A DNA stretch of 64,000 nucleotides from Mayfieldus sp963841445 (GTDB taxonomy: Bacteria; Actinomycetota; Thermoleophilia; Solirubrobacterales; 70-9): assembly GCA_963841445.1 (NCBI GenBank), contig CAWJCP010000003.1:1-64000 (forward strand), given 5' to 3'. The notes under the pieces were generated by a model. It was not told where the DNA came from, searched no databases, and worked only from the letters and a program-made list of their open reading frames with translations. Numbering within the stretch: position 1 is the stretch's first letter; each line of letters begins with the position of its first letter. Shown here piece after piece: positions 32,973-41,542 of the stretch. The translations under genes and the position numbers were made by a program.

Positions 32973-33935
32973 ATGGCGGCGATCGAAGCCGAGGGCCTGG
33001 AGCGCACCTTCGAGGGCGGCGTGCGCGCGGTGCGCGGCGTCGACCTCGAGGTCGCCGAAGGCGAGATCTACGGCTTTCTCGGTCCCAACGGGGCCGGCAA
33101 GACGACCACGGTGCGGATGCTGACCACGCTCCTGCTGCCGACCGGGGGCCGGGCGACGGTCTCCGGCCATGACATCGCGCGCGAGGCAGCGGCTGTGCGG
33201 CGGGAGATCGGTGTGGCGCTCCAGGAGTCGGCGCTCGATCCGCTGATGACCGGCCGCGAGCTGATCCGCCTGCAGGCCACCCTGCACGGCATCCCCCGCG
33301 GCGAGGGCCGGCGGCGGGGCGACGAGCTGCTCGACAGGGTCGGGCTGATCGCCGCCGCCGACCGCCGCGTCGGCACCTACTCGGGCGGCATGCAGCGCCG
33401 CCTCGACCTCGCCGCCGCACTGGTTCACGAGCCCCGCGTCCTGTTTCTGGACGAGCCGACGACGGGCCTTGACCCGGTCAGCCGCAAGGCGATCTGGGAG
33501 GAGGTGGCGCAGCTGAACCACGAGGGCACGACTGTCTTCTTGACCACCCAGTACCTCGAGGAAGCCGACCGGCTCGCGAACCGGGTCGCGATCATCGACG
33601 ACGGCAGCATCGTCGCCGAGGACACGCCCCGCGCGCTCAAGGGCGAGGTCGGCCACCCCCACCTCGAGCTGACGCTTGCCGACGGCACCGGCGAGGCGGC
33701 CGAGGAGATCTGCGCGAAGTTCGGCCGGCCGCTGCCGGCCCGCGACGGGAAGGTCTTGGTCGAGCTCGAACGTGGGGCCGCTCAGATCGCCGAGGTCGTT
33801 CGAGGCCTCGACGACGCCGGCATCCTGGTCGAGTCGCTCGACCTGGTCGAGCCGAGCCTCGACGACGTCTTCGTCGAGAAGACCGGCCACCATCTGGAGG
33901 CGGACGGCGAGGAAGAGGAGAACGCCGATGAATAG
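32973..33935 (+). CDS. DrrA-type ABC transporter ATPase
   Basis: 320 residues. Walker A GPNGAGKTTT, Q-loop VALQESALDP, signature YSGGMQRR, Walker B VLFLDEPTTGLD, and His switch replaced as LTTQYLEEAD. The C-terminal extension of about 90 residues (LELTLADGTG to EEENADE) is typical of daunorubicin-resistance-like DrrA proteins. It powers the two permeases downstream. Leaderless start. Confidence 0.9.
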   Translation: MAAIEAEGLERTFEGGVRAVRGVDLEVAEGEIYGFLGPNGAGKTTTVRMLTTLLLPTGGRATVSGHDIAREAAAVRREIGVALQESALDPLMTGRELIRLQATLHGIPRGEGRRRGDELLDRVGLIAAADRRVGTYSGGMQRRLDLAAALVHEPRVLFLDEPTTGLDPVSRKAIWEEVAQLNHEGTTVFLTTQYLEEADRLANRVAIIDDGSIVAEDTPRALKGEVGHPHLELTLADGTGEAAEEICAKFGRPLPARDGKVLVELERGAAQIAEVVRGLDDAGILVESLDLVEPSLDDVFVEKTGHHLEADGEEEENADE

Positions 33936-34743
33936 GTCGGCTGAGGCCCCGCGCCTGGGTCGCGCCGAGGCGAACCTCCGGGTGATTGGCGCGCTGGCGG
34001 CGCGGGCGATCAAGCAGACGTTCCGCCGCACCCAGCTGATGGCGCCGATCATCGTCTTCCCGACCATGCTGCTGGCGATCCAGACCGGCGGCGCCGGCGG
34101 CGCGATCAACCTGCCCGGGTTTCCGCCCGTCCACTCCTTCCTTCAGTTCATGCTCGCCGGGGCGATGATGCAGTCGCTGCTGCTGGCCGGCAACACGGGC
34201 GGGATCGCGCTCGCGATCGACATCGAGATGGGCTTCACCGATCGACTCTTCGCGGCGCCGATCTCGCGCTTCACGATCGTGCTCGGGCGCCTCGCCGGCA
34301 CCGCGGCGCTGGGCGCCGGTGGCGCGGTCTGGTTCCTGCTCATCGGGCTGATCTTCGGCGCCCCGGTCGAGACCGGCGTGCTCGGCGTCCTCTGGACGAT
34401 CCTCCTGGTCACCCTCGCAGCGATGGCAATGGGCGGGATCGGCGCCGCGATCGCCCTGCGGACCGGAAGTGCCAGCATCGTCCAGGGCCTCTTCCCGCTC
34501 GTCTTCGTGGTCCTCTTCCTCTCCTCCGCCTTCTTCCCCGAGGACCTGATGGTCGAGCCGGCGAAGACGATTGCCCAGTACAACCCGCTCAGCTTCGTGG
34601 TCGACGGGCTGCGCGACCCGATCATCTCCGGCTTCTCGGCTTCGGAGTCCATCGACGCGCTGCTGGCGGTGGCCGGCATCGCGGCGTTCTCGCTGCTGCT
34701 CAGCGCCAGCGCCTTGCGGCACCGGCTGCGGACGGGCGGTTGA
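33928..34743 (+). CDS. ABC-2 type permease (DrrB-like), first
   Basis: 271 residues from the ATG at 33928, which has GAGGAG upstream and overlaps the ATPase end. Six helices; conserved segments include FLQFMLAGAMMQSLL, DIEMGFTDRLFAAPISR and KTIAQYNPLSFVVDGLRD. It probably exports a hydrophobic compound or lipid with the neighbour. Confidence 0.88.
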   Translation: MNRSAEAPRLGRAEANLRVIGALAARAIKQTFRRTQLMAPIIVFPTMLLAIQTGGAGGAINLPGFPPVHSFLQFMLAGAMMQSLLLAGNTGGIALAIDIEMGFTDRLFAAPISRFTIVLGRLAGTAALGAGGAVWFLLIGLIFGAPVETGVLGVLWTILLVTLAAMAMGGIGAAIALRTGSASIVQGLFPLVFVVLFLSSAFFPEDLMVEPAKTIAQYNPLSFVVDGLRDPIISGFSASESIDALLAVAGIAAFSLLLSASALRHRLRTGG

Positions 34744-34744
34744 G

Positions 34745-35521
34745 ATGGGCGCCGAGCGAACCCGCAACCTGGAGACGATCCGCGCCCTGCTGGCCCGGGC
34801 CCGCAACGAGCTGCTGCGGGTGCCGGGCGCGGCGATCCCGGCGATCCTCGCGCCGACGATCTTCTACCTCGGCCTCAACGGCGTTTTCGGCAACCTCGTC
34901 GAGCTGCAGGGCTTCCCCACCGACAGCTACACCAGCTTCATCATTCCGGTCAGCATGCTGCAGGGGGCCGGGTTCACCGGCGCGGCGGCGGGCGTCAACC
35001 TCGCCCGTGACATCGAATCGGGCTGGTTCGACCGCCTCGCCGCCTCCCCCACGCCACGCTGGGTGCTGCTGGCCGGCAATGTGCTCCCAGCCTGCATCCG
35101 GGCGCTGATCCCGGCCGCCGTGCTGCTCTGCGTCGCGCTGGCGGTGGGCGCCAACTTCCCCGGCGTCGGCGGGCTCGCGATCGCGGTCGTGCTGGTGATG
35201 GGAATGGCGGCCGTAGCCGCCTGCTGGGGCTCGATGCTGGCGCTGCACTACAGAACGCAGACCGCCGCCCCCCTGATGCAGATCGGGATGTTCCTGCTGC
35301 TTCTCACGACGACGGCCTACGCCCCACTCGCTCTGCTGCAGGGCTGGCTGCGCACGGTGGCGCGGCTCAACCCCGCGACGCAGGTCCTCGAGGGGGTGCG
35401 CCAGGGCTTCGTCGGCGGGGTCAGCTGGGGCGACACCTGGCCTGCCTTCCTGATCGTCGCCGGGCTGGTCATCCTGCTCGGAGCGCTGGCCTTGCGCGAG
35501 CTGCGACGCCTCGCGACGTGA
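34745..35521 (+). CDS. ABC-2 type permease (DrrB-like), second
   Basis: 258 residues from the ATG at 34745, four bases after the start of the previous stop (TGAGATG). Conserved segments ARDIESGWFDRLAASPTPR and VARLNPATQVLEGVRQGF. With the first permease it could form a heterodimeric channel for the DrrA-like ATPase. Confidence 0.88.
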   Translation: MGAERTRNLETIRALLARARNELLRVPGAAIPAILAPTIFYLGLNGVFGNLVELQGFPTDSYTSFIIPVSMLQGAGFTGAAAGVNLARDIESGWFDRLAASPTPRWVLLAGNVLPACIRALIPAAVLLCVALAVGANFPGVGGLAIAVVLVMGMAAVAACWGSMLALHYRTQTAAPLMQIGMFLLLLTTTAYAPLALLQGWLRTVARLNPATQVLEGVRQGFVGGVSWGDTWPAFLIVAGLVILLGALALRELRRLAT

Positions 35522-35522
35522 C

Positions 35523-36788
35523 ATGAACCGGAGGCTGCTCCGCTTCGCGTCCGCTGCCGCCGGGGAACAGCGCGATCGCCTTGGGGTTTCCACAGTCCCG
35601 AACCGCGACTCCGTCGCTGGTGCAGCCGAATCGGTATTGACGGCCAACTGGCGCTCGGGTGAGCGCGAGGGCGTCCCCTACGCCTACACGAGACCGAGCC
35701 CGGGCCGCTATCCCTGGCAGTGGTATTGGGACTCCTGCTTCGCGGCAATCGTCTGGCGGCGCTTTGGGCCCGAGCGCGCGCGAGCCGAGCTGGAGACGCT
35801 CCTGGCCGCGCAGCGGCCCGACGGCTTCATCGGCCACACGATCTTCTGGGATCGCCCGGTGTCGCTGGCGCGCCTGCCGTTCTACAACGTGACCTCGCGG
35901 CGCGCCTTTCAGACCGAGACGATCCAGCCGCCGCTGCTGGCCTGGGCCTGGCGTATCGCGGTCGGGGACCCGGCACAGGAGCCGCGGATCGGCGCCCAGG
36001 TCGAGTGGCTGGCGGCAAATCGCGACCTCGAGGGCGACGGGCTCCTCTGGCTGGTGCAGCCAGACGAGTCCGGCCTCGACGCCTCGCCGAAGTTCGACCC
36101 GGTCTGGGGGCACCGGGCCCAGGCGCGAGTCCTCTTCCCGATCCTGGTGAGGCGCAACCGCAAGCTCGGCTTCGGCGCCCGCCGGATCCTCGCCGCGGGC
36201 GGCCCGGTGCTCTGCGAGGTGCTGACCAACGTGCTCTGGTGCCTCTCGCTGCAGGCGCTCGGCCGCCCTTCGATCACCGAAGCCCTGATCGACCGGCTCT
36301 GGGACGAGCGGCTCGGCCTCTTCATCGACGAAGCCGGCCCCGCGGGCGGGCGCCCCCGCGTCTCGACGGTCGCCGCGCTGACGCCACTCGCCCTCCCCGA
36401 CCTGCCGGAGGCGATCGGCCGCCGTCTCGTCGAGGAGCAGCTGCTCGACTCCGATCGCTTCTGGACCGCGTTCCCTCCCCCCTCGGTCAGCGCCGCAGAG
36501 CCGAGCTACGAGCCTGGCGGCGGCCGCGGCCTCGTGCGCCGCTACTGGCGCGGCCCGACCTGGATCAACACCGCCTGGCTGGTCTGGCTCGGCCTACGGC
36601 GACTCGGCTATGAGGAGCAGGCGGCGTGGATGGTCGACGCCCTGAGGGGGGCGGCCGCCCGTGAGGGCCTGCGCGAGTACTACGACCCGCGCGACGGCAA
36701 GGGCCTTGGGGCCCGCGACTTCGCCTGGTCGACGCTGCTGCTCGAGATGACCGATCCGGCGCCGGGCGCCGAGCGCAGTTACTTGTAG
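35523..36788 (+). CDS. GH63-type glycoside hydrolase (mannosylglycerate/glucosylglycerate hydrolase-like)
   Basis: 421 residues of an (alpha/alpha)6-barrel enzyme. Signatures are YPWQWYWDSCFAAIVW near residue 65 (the D is the usual acid), TETIQPPLLAWAW in the middle, YWRGPTWINTAWLVWLGL, and REYYDPRDGKGLGARDFAWS close to the C-terminus. No signal peptide, so it acts on a cytosolic compatible solute. The ATG lies two bases after the upstream permease stop. Substrate specificity needs assay. Confidence 0.8.
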   Translation: MNRRLLRFASAAAGEQRDRLGVSTVPNRDSVAGAAESVLTANWRSGEREGVPYAYTRPSPGRYPWQWYWDSCFAAIVWRRFGPERARAELETLLAAQRPDGFIGHTIFWDRPVSLARLPFYNVTSRRAFQTETIQPPLLAWAWRIAVGDPAQEPRIGAQVEWLAANRDLEGDGLLWLVQPDESGLDASPKFDPVWGHRAQARVLFPILVRRNRKLGFGARRILAAGGPVLCEVLTNVLWCLSLQALGRPSITEALIDRLWDERLGLFIDEAGPAGGRPRVSTVAALTPLALPDLPEAIGRRLVEEQLLDSDRFWTAFPPPSVSAAEPSYEPGGGRGLVRRYWRGPTWINTAWLVWLGLRRLGYEEQAAWMVDALRGAAAREGLREYYDPRDGKGLGARDFAWSTLLLEMTDPAPGAERSYL

Positions 36789-36799
36789 GAGAAGCGAAC

Positions 36800-36920
36800 G
36801 GCGGCGAAAACCGAGTCTGGCTAGAACGCAGGGAGGCCGACGACGCGAGCGCACTCAATGCGTGCGTGAGCAAGGCGGCCGACCGAGGACAACGCCAGAC
36901 GACGGTTTGCAGACGCCGCC
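36800..36920. repeat. Structured intergenic element, copy A
   Basis: Outer stem GGCGGC with GCCGCC, extended by AAACCG with CGGTTT. Middle stem GTCTGGC with GCCAGAC. Inner stem GGCCG with CGGCC. Apical GCGAGCGCAC TCAAT GCGTGCGTGAG. Conserved loop sequences ACGCAGGGAG and CCGAGGACAAC. It lies between the convergent GH63 and infA genes. Confidence 0.7.
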
Positions 36921-36921
36921 A

Positions 36922-37140
36922 TCACTTGTACCGATAGGTGATGCGGCCCCGGTCGAGGTCGTAGGGGGAGAGCTCGATCTTCACCCGGTCGCCGGGCAGG
37001 ATGCGGATGTAGTGGCGGCGCATCTTGCCGGAGATGTGGCCGAGCACCTGGTGGTCGTTGTCGAGCTTGACCTTGAACATCGTGTTCGGGAGGGCTTCGG
37101 TGACCTCGCCCTCCATCTCGATCTTCTCTTCCTTTGCCAC
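36922..37140 (-). CDS. infA: Translation initiation factor IF-1
   Basis: 72 residues from the GTG at 37140, the exact length of IF-1. The S1-like OB fold is complete: EKIEMEGEVTEALPNTMF, the middle HISGKMRRHYIRILPGD, and SPYDLDRGRITYRYK. Six bases before the GTG lies TACGCT, so the message is probably leaderless. It is separated from the ribosomal protein operons and sits alone at the end of a minus-strand run. Confidence 0.97.
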   Translation of the reverse strand: MAKEEKIEMEGEVTEALPNTMFKVKLDNDHQVLGHISGKMRRHYIRILPGDRVKIELSPYDLDRGRITYRYK

Positions 37141-37146
37141 GCCGGA

Positions 37147-37152
37147 AGCGTA
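37147..37152 (-). promoter_or_regulatory. Leaderless -10 box TACGCT for infA
   Basis: TACGCT followed by TCCGGC and the GTG start on the minus strand. Confidence 0.5.
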
Positions 37153-37171
37153 CCCGGAAGCTCCGTCAAAC

Positions 37172-37231
37172 AATTGCGGCGGCTTCGCCGCCTGACACGC
37201 GCCTGCCGCTCCACTTCGTTTCGCGGCCCAT
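37172..37231 (-). repeat. Palindromic repeat with ATGGGCCGCG block
   Basis: On the minus strand the 27-base block starts in the stop codon of the enoyl-CoA hydratase (TGATGGG). A GGCGGC-GAA-GCCGCC hairpin follows. Its frame gives MGRETKWSGRRVSGGEAA and a few more residues before a stop just upstream of the infA promoter. Confidence 0.6.
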
Positions 37232-38007
37232 CATCTGCCCTCGAAGGTCGCGTTCCCCGGCCCCTCCTCGAGAAACGACTTGACCGCATTGGGAAGGTCC
37301 TCGGTCTCGAACAACGAGGCGGCAACCTTGGGCGTCTCGCGGTCGGCCTCCTCGATCCCGCCTCTCAGGTAGGCGCGGACGATCCGCTTGGTCGCCGCGT
37401 GGGCGCGAGTTGGGCCGGCGGCGAGGCGCTGCGCGAACTTCATCCCCTTCTCGAGCAGGTCGGCATCGGCGACGACGCGGTTGACCACGTCCCAGCGCTC
37501 CAGAACCTCGGCGTCGTAGAGCCCGCCGGTCATCACGAGCTCGCGCGCCCGCGCCGGCCCCGCCCGCTCGGCGATCCGCTGCGTGCCCCCGGCGCCCGGA
37601 GTGAGTCCGATCACCGCTTCGACGAGGCCGAACTTGGCCGACTCGGCGGCCCAGATCATGTCGCAGCCGAGCGAGACCTCAAGTCCAGCGGTGAGGCAAA
37701 GACCGTGCACGAGAGCCAGGGTGGGGATCTCCAGGGCCTCGATCTTCCGCACCGTCGCCAGCAGGGCCCCGAACATCTCCTTCGCGTTCCCGCTGCCGGT
37801 CTGGAAGCCGTGCACGTCGACCCCGCCGGTGAACACCTCACCTTCGGCGCGCCAGACCAGCGCCCGAGCGTCGGATATCGCGACCTGGGCGACGCATTCG
37901 TTGAGCGACTCGAAGGTCGCGCGGCCGAACAGGTTCAGAGGCGGGTCGGAGAGGACGAGGGCGGCAACCGCGCCGTCGCGCTCGAGGCGAACCGGAGCGT
38001 CAGCCAC
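37231..38007 (-). CDS. Enoyl-CoA hydratase/isomerase family protein
   Basis: 258 residues. Crotonase fold with the first oxyanion region FTGGVDVHGFQ, the second HGLCLTAGLEVSLGCDM and GLVEAVIGLTPGAGGTQRI. The glycine-rich AGLE replaces the more common GGGCE, and one catalytic Glu is at LVEAVIG. Physiological substrate unknown. GTG start overlaps the end of the HIT gene by eight bases. Confidence 0.85.
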   Translation of the reverse strand: MADAPVRLERDGAVAALVLSDPPLNLFGRATFESLNECVAQVAISDARALVWRAEGEVFTGGVDVHGFQTGSGNAKEMFGALLATVRKIEALEIPTLALVHGLCLTAGLEVSLGCDMIWAAESAKFGLVEAVIGLTPGAGGTQRIAERAGPARARELVMTGGLYDAEVLERWDVVNRVVADADLLEKGMKFAQRLAAGPTRAHAATKRIVRAYLRGGIEEADRETPKVAASLFETEDLPNAVKSFLEEGPGNATFEGR

Positions 38008-38411
38008 CGCGCAGCTCCTCGGCGACGGCGGCGATCTCGCGATTCGTCGCCCGGGCCCGGGACCCAGGGCAGCTTCAGCGGATCGTCCTCGTAACGCGGG
38101 ATGACGTGGATGTGGAAGTGGAAGACCGTCTGCCAGGCGGCGGCGCCGCAGGAGTTGAGGATGTTGAAGCCGTCGGGGCTGAGCACCCGCTTGATCCGCT
38201 GCACCAGCCGCCGCGCGGCGAGCATCGTGGCGGAGAGATCCTCGTCGGAGATCTCGATCAGATCGACGCTGTGACGACGCGGGACGACGAGCGCGTGCCC
38301 ACGGGTGGCCGGGTTTATGTCCATGAAGGAGACCGTGCCCGCATCGGAGTCGACGATCTCTCCGGGCAGCTCACCGGCGACGATTCCGCAGAAGATGCAG
38401 GGGTCGGGCAC
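38000..38411 (-). CDS. HIT-family nucleotide hydrolase, one +1 frameshift
   Basis: About 136 residues. CIFCGI at the N-terminus supplies a zinc Cys pair. The HIT signature HFHIHVIPR is present. The frame breaks near 38039: the proper ending is SEIAAVAEELRGG with a TGA at 38002-38000 overlapping the hydratase start. One extra base restores the usual length (412 bases is 3n+1). GTG at 38411 six bases after TAAGCT. Confidence 0.85.
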
Positions 38412-38417
38412 CGCGCC

Positions 38418-38423
38418 AGCTTA
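38418..38423 (-). promoter_or_regulatory. -10 box TAAGCT built on a stop codon
   Basis: The TAA of the upstream nucleotidyltransferase (38423-38421) opens TAAGCT, followed by GGCGCG and the HIT GTG start. Confidence 0.5.
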
Positions 38424-39866
38424 TCTGGGCGCCGCGGCCACGAGCTCGCGTGCCAGGCCGAGCGCCTCCTCGCGGCTCGAGACCTCGCCCGCGTACTGCG
38501 CTGCCTCGAGCTCGGCGAGCAGCTCCCCGACCCGAGGGCCCGGCTCGATGCCGAGCTCGGTGACCAGCTCGTCGCCGCCGAGCAACGGCTTCGGCGGCCC
38601 AGCGCGTCGCCACTCCAGCGCCGCGGCGAGCATCTCGCGGGCGAGCTCGAGGTGCGCCTCGACCATCTCGCTGCTCGCCACCGGTCCCTCGCCGCGGGCG
38701 GCGAGGCGGTCGGCGACAGTGAGCAGGGTCACGTCGGCGCCGACCGGCTCGGTCGCGCGGAGATAGTCGTGGGTTCGGCGCCCGCCGAGGGGGCGCTCGT
38801 GGACCATGAAGCCGAGTCGCAGGTGGTGCAGGGTGAGCGCCTGGAGATGACGTCGCAGCGCCCGGCTCGTGCGCAGGCGCCGGGCCATCGCGCCGACGAC
38901 CTCCACCCCGGCCCGATCGTGCCCGACGAAGGTGACGAAATCTCCCCGCTGCTCCCTGGTCTGCGGCTTTCCGCAGTCGTGCACCAAGGCCCCGAAGCGC
39001 AGCGCGGCGCCGCGGGTCAGCCCGTCGGTGAGCGGCTCGGCAAGCATCTCGCCTGCTTCTGCTGCACGCTCGCCCGCGAATCGCTCCAGGTCGGTCTCGA
39101 CCTCGAGCAGCCGCCGCAGCACCTCGATCGTGTGGCCGTGCACGTCGAGATGGTGGTTGGGGTTCTGCTCGACACCGCGCAGCGCCTGCAGCTCGGGCAG
39201 CACCCCAGCGGTGATCCCGAGCTCGTCGATCAGCGCAATGCCTCGCAGAGGGTTCGGTCCGGCGACCATCCGGCTCAGCTCCGCGAACTGGCGCTCGCCG
39301 GCCGGGTCGCCGGCCCGCGACGCCTCCGCTGCCGCCAGGCGCAGGGTCTCGGGCTCGAGCTCGAGCTCGAGCTCGGCGCCGAGCCGCGCCGCGCGCAGGA
39401 GCCGCAGCGGGTCATCGGAGAAGGCCCGCCCCGAGACCGCCCGCAGCCGGCGGCGCCGGAGGTCCTCGAGCCCGCCGTGCGGGTCAAGCAGGGGACCACC
39501 GTCGAGCGGCACCGCGACCGCGCCGACGGTGAAGTCGCGACCGGCGAGGTCAGCGCCGATCGAGCCGCCTCGGAGCCGGGTCAGGTCGGCGACCGGCCGG
39601 TGATCGCGATCGACGACCCGCCAGGTGCCGAACTCGTCGGAGAGCGGAAAGGCGTGCCCGTCGAGCCCGTGGGCAAGTGAGCGAGCGGCGCCCTTCTCTC
39701 CGGCGGCGATCGCGATGTCGAGGTCCTCGATCTCGCGCCCGAGCGCGGCCGCCCGCACCGCTCCCCCGACCACCCAGGCATCGACGTCGTCGCCGAGCGC
39801 CCGCCGAGCGAGCTTCACCGGCGTCGCGTCGCCCACCCGCGCGGAGATCTCCTCCGCGCCACTCAC
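38421..39866 (-). CDS. CCA tRNA nucleotidyltransferase/poly(A) polymerase family protein
   Basis: 481 residues. Class II nucleotidyltransferase head with WVVGGAVRAAAL and the metal-binding DLDIAIA, then GRDFTVGAVAV and the neck DDPLRLLRAARL. A C-terminal HD domain shows VHGHTIEVLRRLL and LVHDCGKP. It adds CCA or A tails to RNA; which one cannot be read from sequence. Its GTG overlaps the alr stop (GTGA). Confidence 0.88.
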   Translation of the reverse strand: MSGAEEISARVGDATPVKLARRALGDDVDAWVVGGAVRAAALGREIEDLDIAIAAGEKGAARSLAHGLDGHAFPLSDEFGTWRVVDRDHRPVADLTRLRGGSIGADLAGRDFTVGAVAVPLDGGPLLDPHGGLEDLRRRRLRAVSGRAFSDDPLRLLRAARLGAELELELEPETLRLAAAEASRAGDPAGERQFAELSRMVAGPNPLRGIALIDELGITAGVLPELQALRGVEQNPNHHLDVHGHTIEVLRRLLEVETDLERFAGERAAEAGEMLAEPLTDGLTRGAALRFGALVHDCGKPQTREQRGDFVTFVGHDRAGVEVVGAMARRLRTSRALRRHLQALTLHHLRLGFMVHERPLGGRRTHDYLRATEPVGADVTLLTVADRLAARGEGPVASSEMVEAHLELAREMLAAALEWRRAGPPKPLLGGDELVTELGIEPGPRVGELLAELEAAQYAGEVSSREEALGLARELVAAAPR

Positions 39867-40991
39867 GCCTTCGCCTGCTCGCGCGGCACCCGAGCCGAGA
39901 TCCCGCAGGTGACCTCATAGTTGATCGTGTCCAATCGGCGCCCGACCTCCTCAGCAAGGATCCGCTCGCCTCCCTGCGCCCCGATCAGCACCGCCTCCTC
40001 CCCCGCGGCGACCTCGGTCTCGGGACCGAGGTCGATCGTGACGTTGTCCATCGAGACCGTGCCAACGAGTGGATAGCGCCGGCCGCCGACCAGAACCTCG
40101 GCGTCGTTGGACAGCCCGCGTCGGACGCCGTCGCCGTAGCCGATCGGCAGCACCCCGACGTATGTGTCGGCGGGGGCGCGCCAGGTGCGGCCATAGCCGG
40201 CGCTGGCGCCGGCGGGGAAGCGCTTCACGTCGGCGACGTAGGAGTGCAGCTGCAGCACCGGCTCGAGGCCACGTTCGGCCGGGATCTTCCTGGAACGGGT
40301 CGAGCCCGTAGATCGCGACCCCGCAGCGAGCCATGTCGAAATGCGCCGCCGGATCGCGGAAGACCGCGGCGCTGTTCGCAGCATGCACGATGATCTCGGG
40401 ATGGCGGGCCTTGAGCTCGGTGGCGAGCGGCTCGAAGCGCCGCAGCTGCTCGACGAAGTAGTCGTCATCCAGCTGGTCGGCGGTGGCGAAATGGGTCCAG
40501 ACGCCGGCCAGCTTCAGGTCGCCCTCCCGCTCACAGAGGTCGACCAAGCCGAGCAGCAGCGCAGAATCGGTCGTGCCGAGCCGCCCCATCCCGGTGTCCT
40601 GCTTGAGGTGGACCTTTGCCGGCCGGCCCTGCGCCCTGGCCCGGGCGGCGATCACCTGAAGCTGATCCTCCCCCCAAGCGGCGACCTCGGAGCCGGCGGC
40701 CAGCGCCATGTCGACGTCGGCGGGCGTGAGCGCGCCCATGGTCAGGAGCGGCACGTGCTGCAAGCGGCGGCCGATCTCCTCCGCCTCGCGCGCCGTGGCC
40801 ACCGCCAGGCGGGTGGCGCCGCCCTTCAGCGCCGCGTTGGCGCAGCCATCGGCTCCGTGCCCATAACCGTCCGCCTTGACAACCGCGCAGAGCTCGGCGC
40901 CGTCGCTCAGCTGACCGTCCAGATGGCGGCAGTTGCGCTCGACCGCGCCGAGGTCGATGCGCGCGACGGCCCGCTCGGCCGACGAAGTCAT
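39863..40991 (-). CDS. alr: Alanine racemase, one +1 frameshift
   Basis: About 375 residues. PLP Lys in CAVVKADGYGHGAD, and the second catalytic base Tyr in LPIGYGDGVRRG, with VGTVSMDNVTIDLG. The frame breaks near 40280 in a GGCCGGG run: the first segment ends GLDPFQEDP, and the second resumes AERGLEPVLQLHSYVAD. It supplies D-Ala for peptidoglycan, in keeping with the nearby carboxypeptidase, glmS and glmM genes. The ATG is two bases after a leader-type repeat. Confidence 0.9.
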
Positions 40992-40992
40992 G

Positions 40993-41044
40993 TCACCAGC
41001 CTGACGCTTCGCAATCGCGGGCGTCGCCCACTCTGCTCAGCGCC
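40993..41044 (-). repeat. Leader-type palindromic repeat ahead of alr
   Basis: On the minus strand: GGCGCTGAGCAGAG, hairpin GGGCG-A-CGCCC, GATTGCGAAGCG, and GGCTGGTGAC directly before the ATG. The parts and order match copies at 8720, 15686, 15751 and 31543. The frame gives ALSRVGDARDCEASGW and a stop. Confidence 0.6.
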
Positions 41045-41048
41045 GAAT

Positions 41049-41516
41049 CTACTCCCCGTCGACGAGCGCGGCGAGGGCGTCGGCGCGGGTGACCATTCCG
41101 GCCAGCTTGCCGTCCCCGTCGACGACCGGCAGGTGGTTGTGGTGGGTCTCGGCGATCAGCCTCGCGACCTTCTCGACGCCGTCGTCGACCTGAACCACGA
41201 CCGGATCGTCGGACATCAGGTCGCGGACGCTGGTCGCGAACGCCTTGTTGAGTCGCTGCTCGAAGCCCTTCATCGACTCGGTGAAGACGATTCCGCCCAT
41301 CAGGTTGAAGAAGTGCGGCAGGTGCAGGTCCGCCTGCTCGTCGCTGAGCACCAGGTCCGACTCGCTGACGATGCCGATGACGCGATTCTCGGAGTTCACG
41401 ACCGGCAGGGCACTGATCTCGCGCTCGGCGAGCAGCTCGATGGCATGCGTCGCCTCGTCCTGGGGGCCAAGCGAGGGGACGTCGGTGTCCATGATGTCGG
41501 CGGCGGTCTTGGCGAT
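41049..41516 (-). CDS. CBS-domain-pair protein with a non-canonical start
   Basis: 155 residues if it starts at the ATC at 41516. The first canonical start is the ATG at 41492, but the eight codons before it (IAKTAADI, then MDTDVPSLG) complete the usual N-terminal strand of a CBS domain. TAACGT lies six bases before the ATC, the same spacing as other leaderless genes here, and the frame is closed by TAA further upstream. The first CBS ends at VIGIVSESDLV; the second spans LMSDDPVVVQVDDG to LAGMVTRADAL. A regulatory sensor role is inferred. Start codon uncertain. Confidence 0.75.
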   Translation of the reverse strand: MAKTAADIMDTDVPSLGPQDEATHAIELLAEREISALPVVNSENRVIGIVSESDLVLSDEQADLHLPHFFNLMGGIVFTESMKGFEQRLNKAFATSVRDLMSDDPVVVQVDDGVEKVARLIAETHHNHLPVVDGDGKLAGMVTRADALAALVDGE

Positions 41517-41522
41517 ACCGAA

Positions 41523-41528
41523 ACGTTA
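41523..41528 (-). promoter_or_regulatory. -10 box TAACGT
   Basis: TAACGT, six bases upstream of the ATC candidate start at 41516 on the minus strand. Confidence 0.35.
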
Positions 41529-41542
41529 TTCGACAGGGGCGA

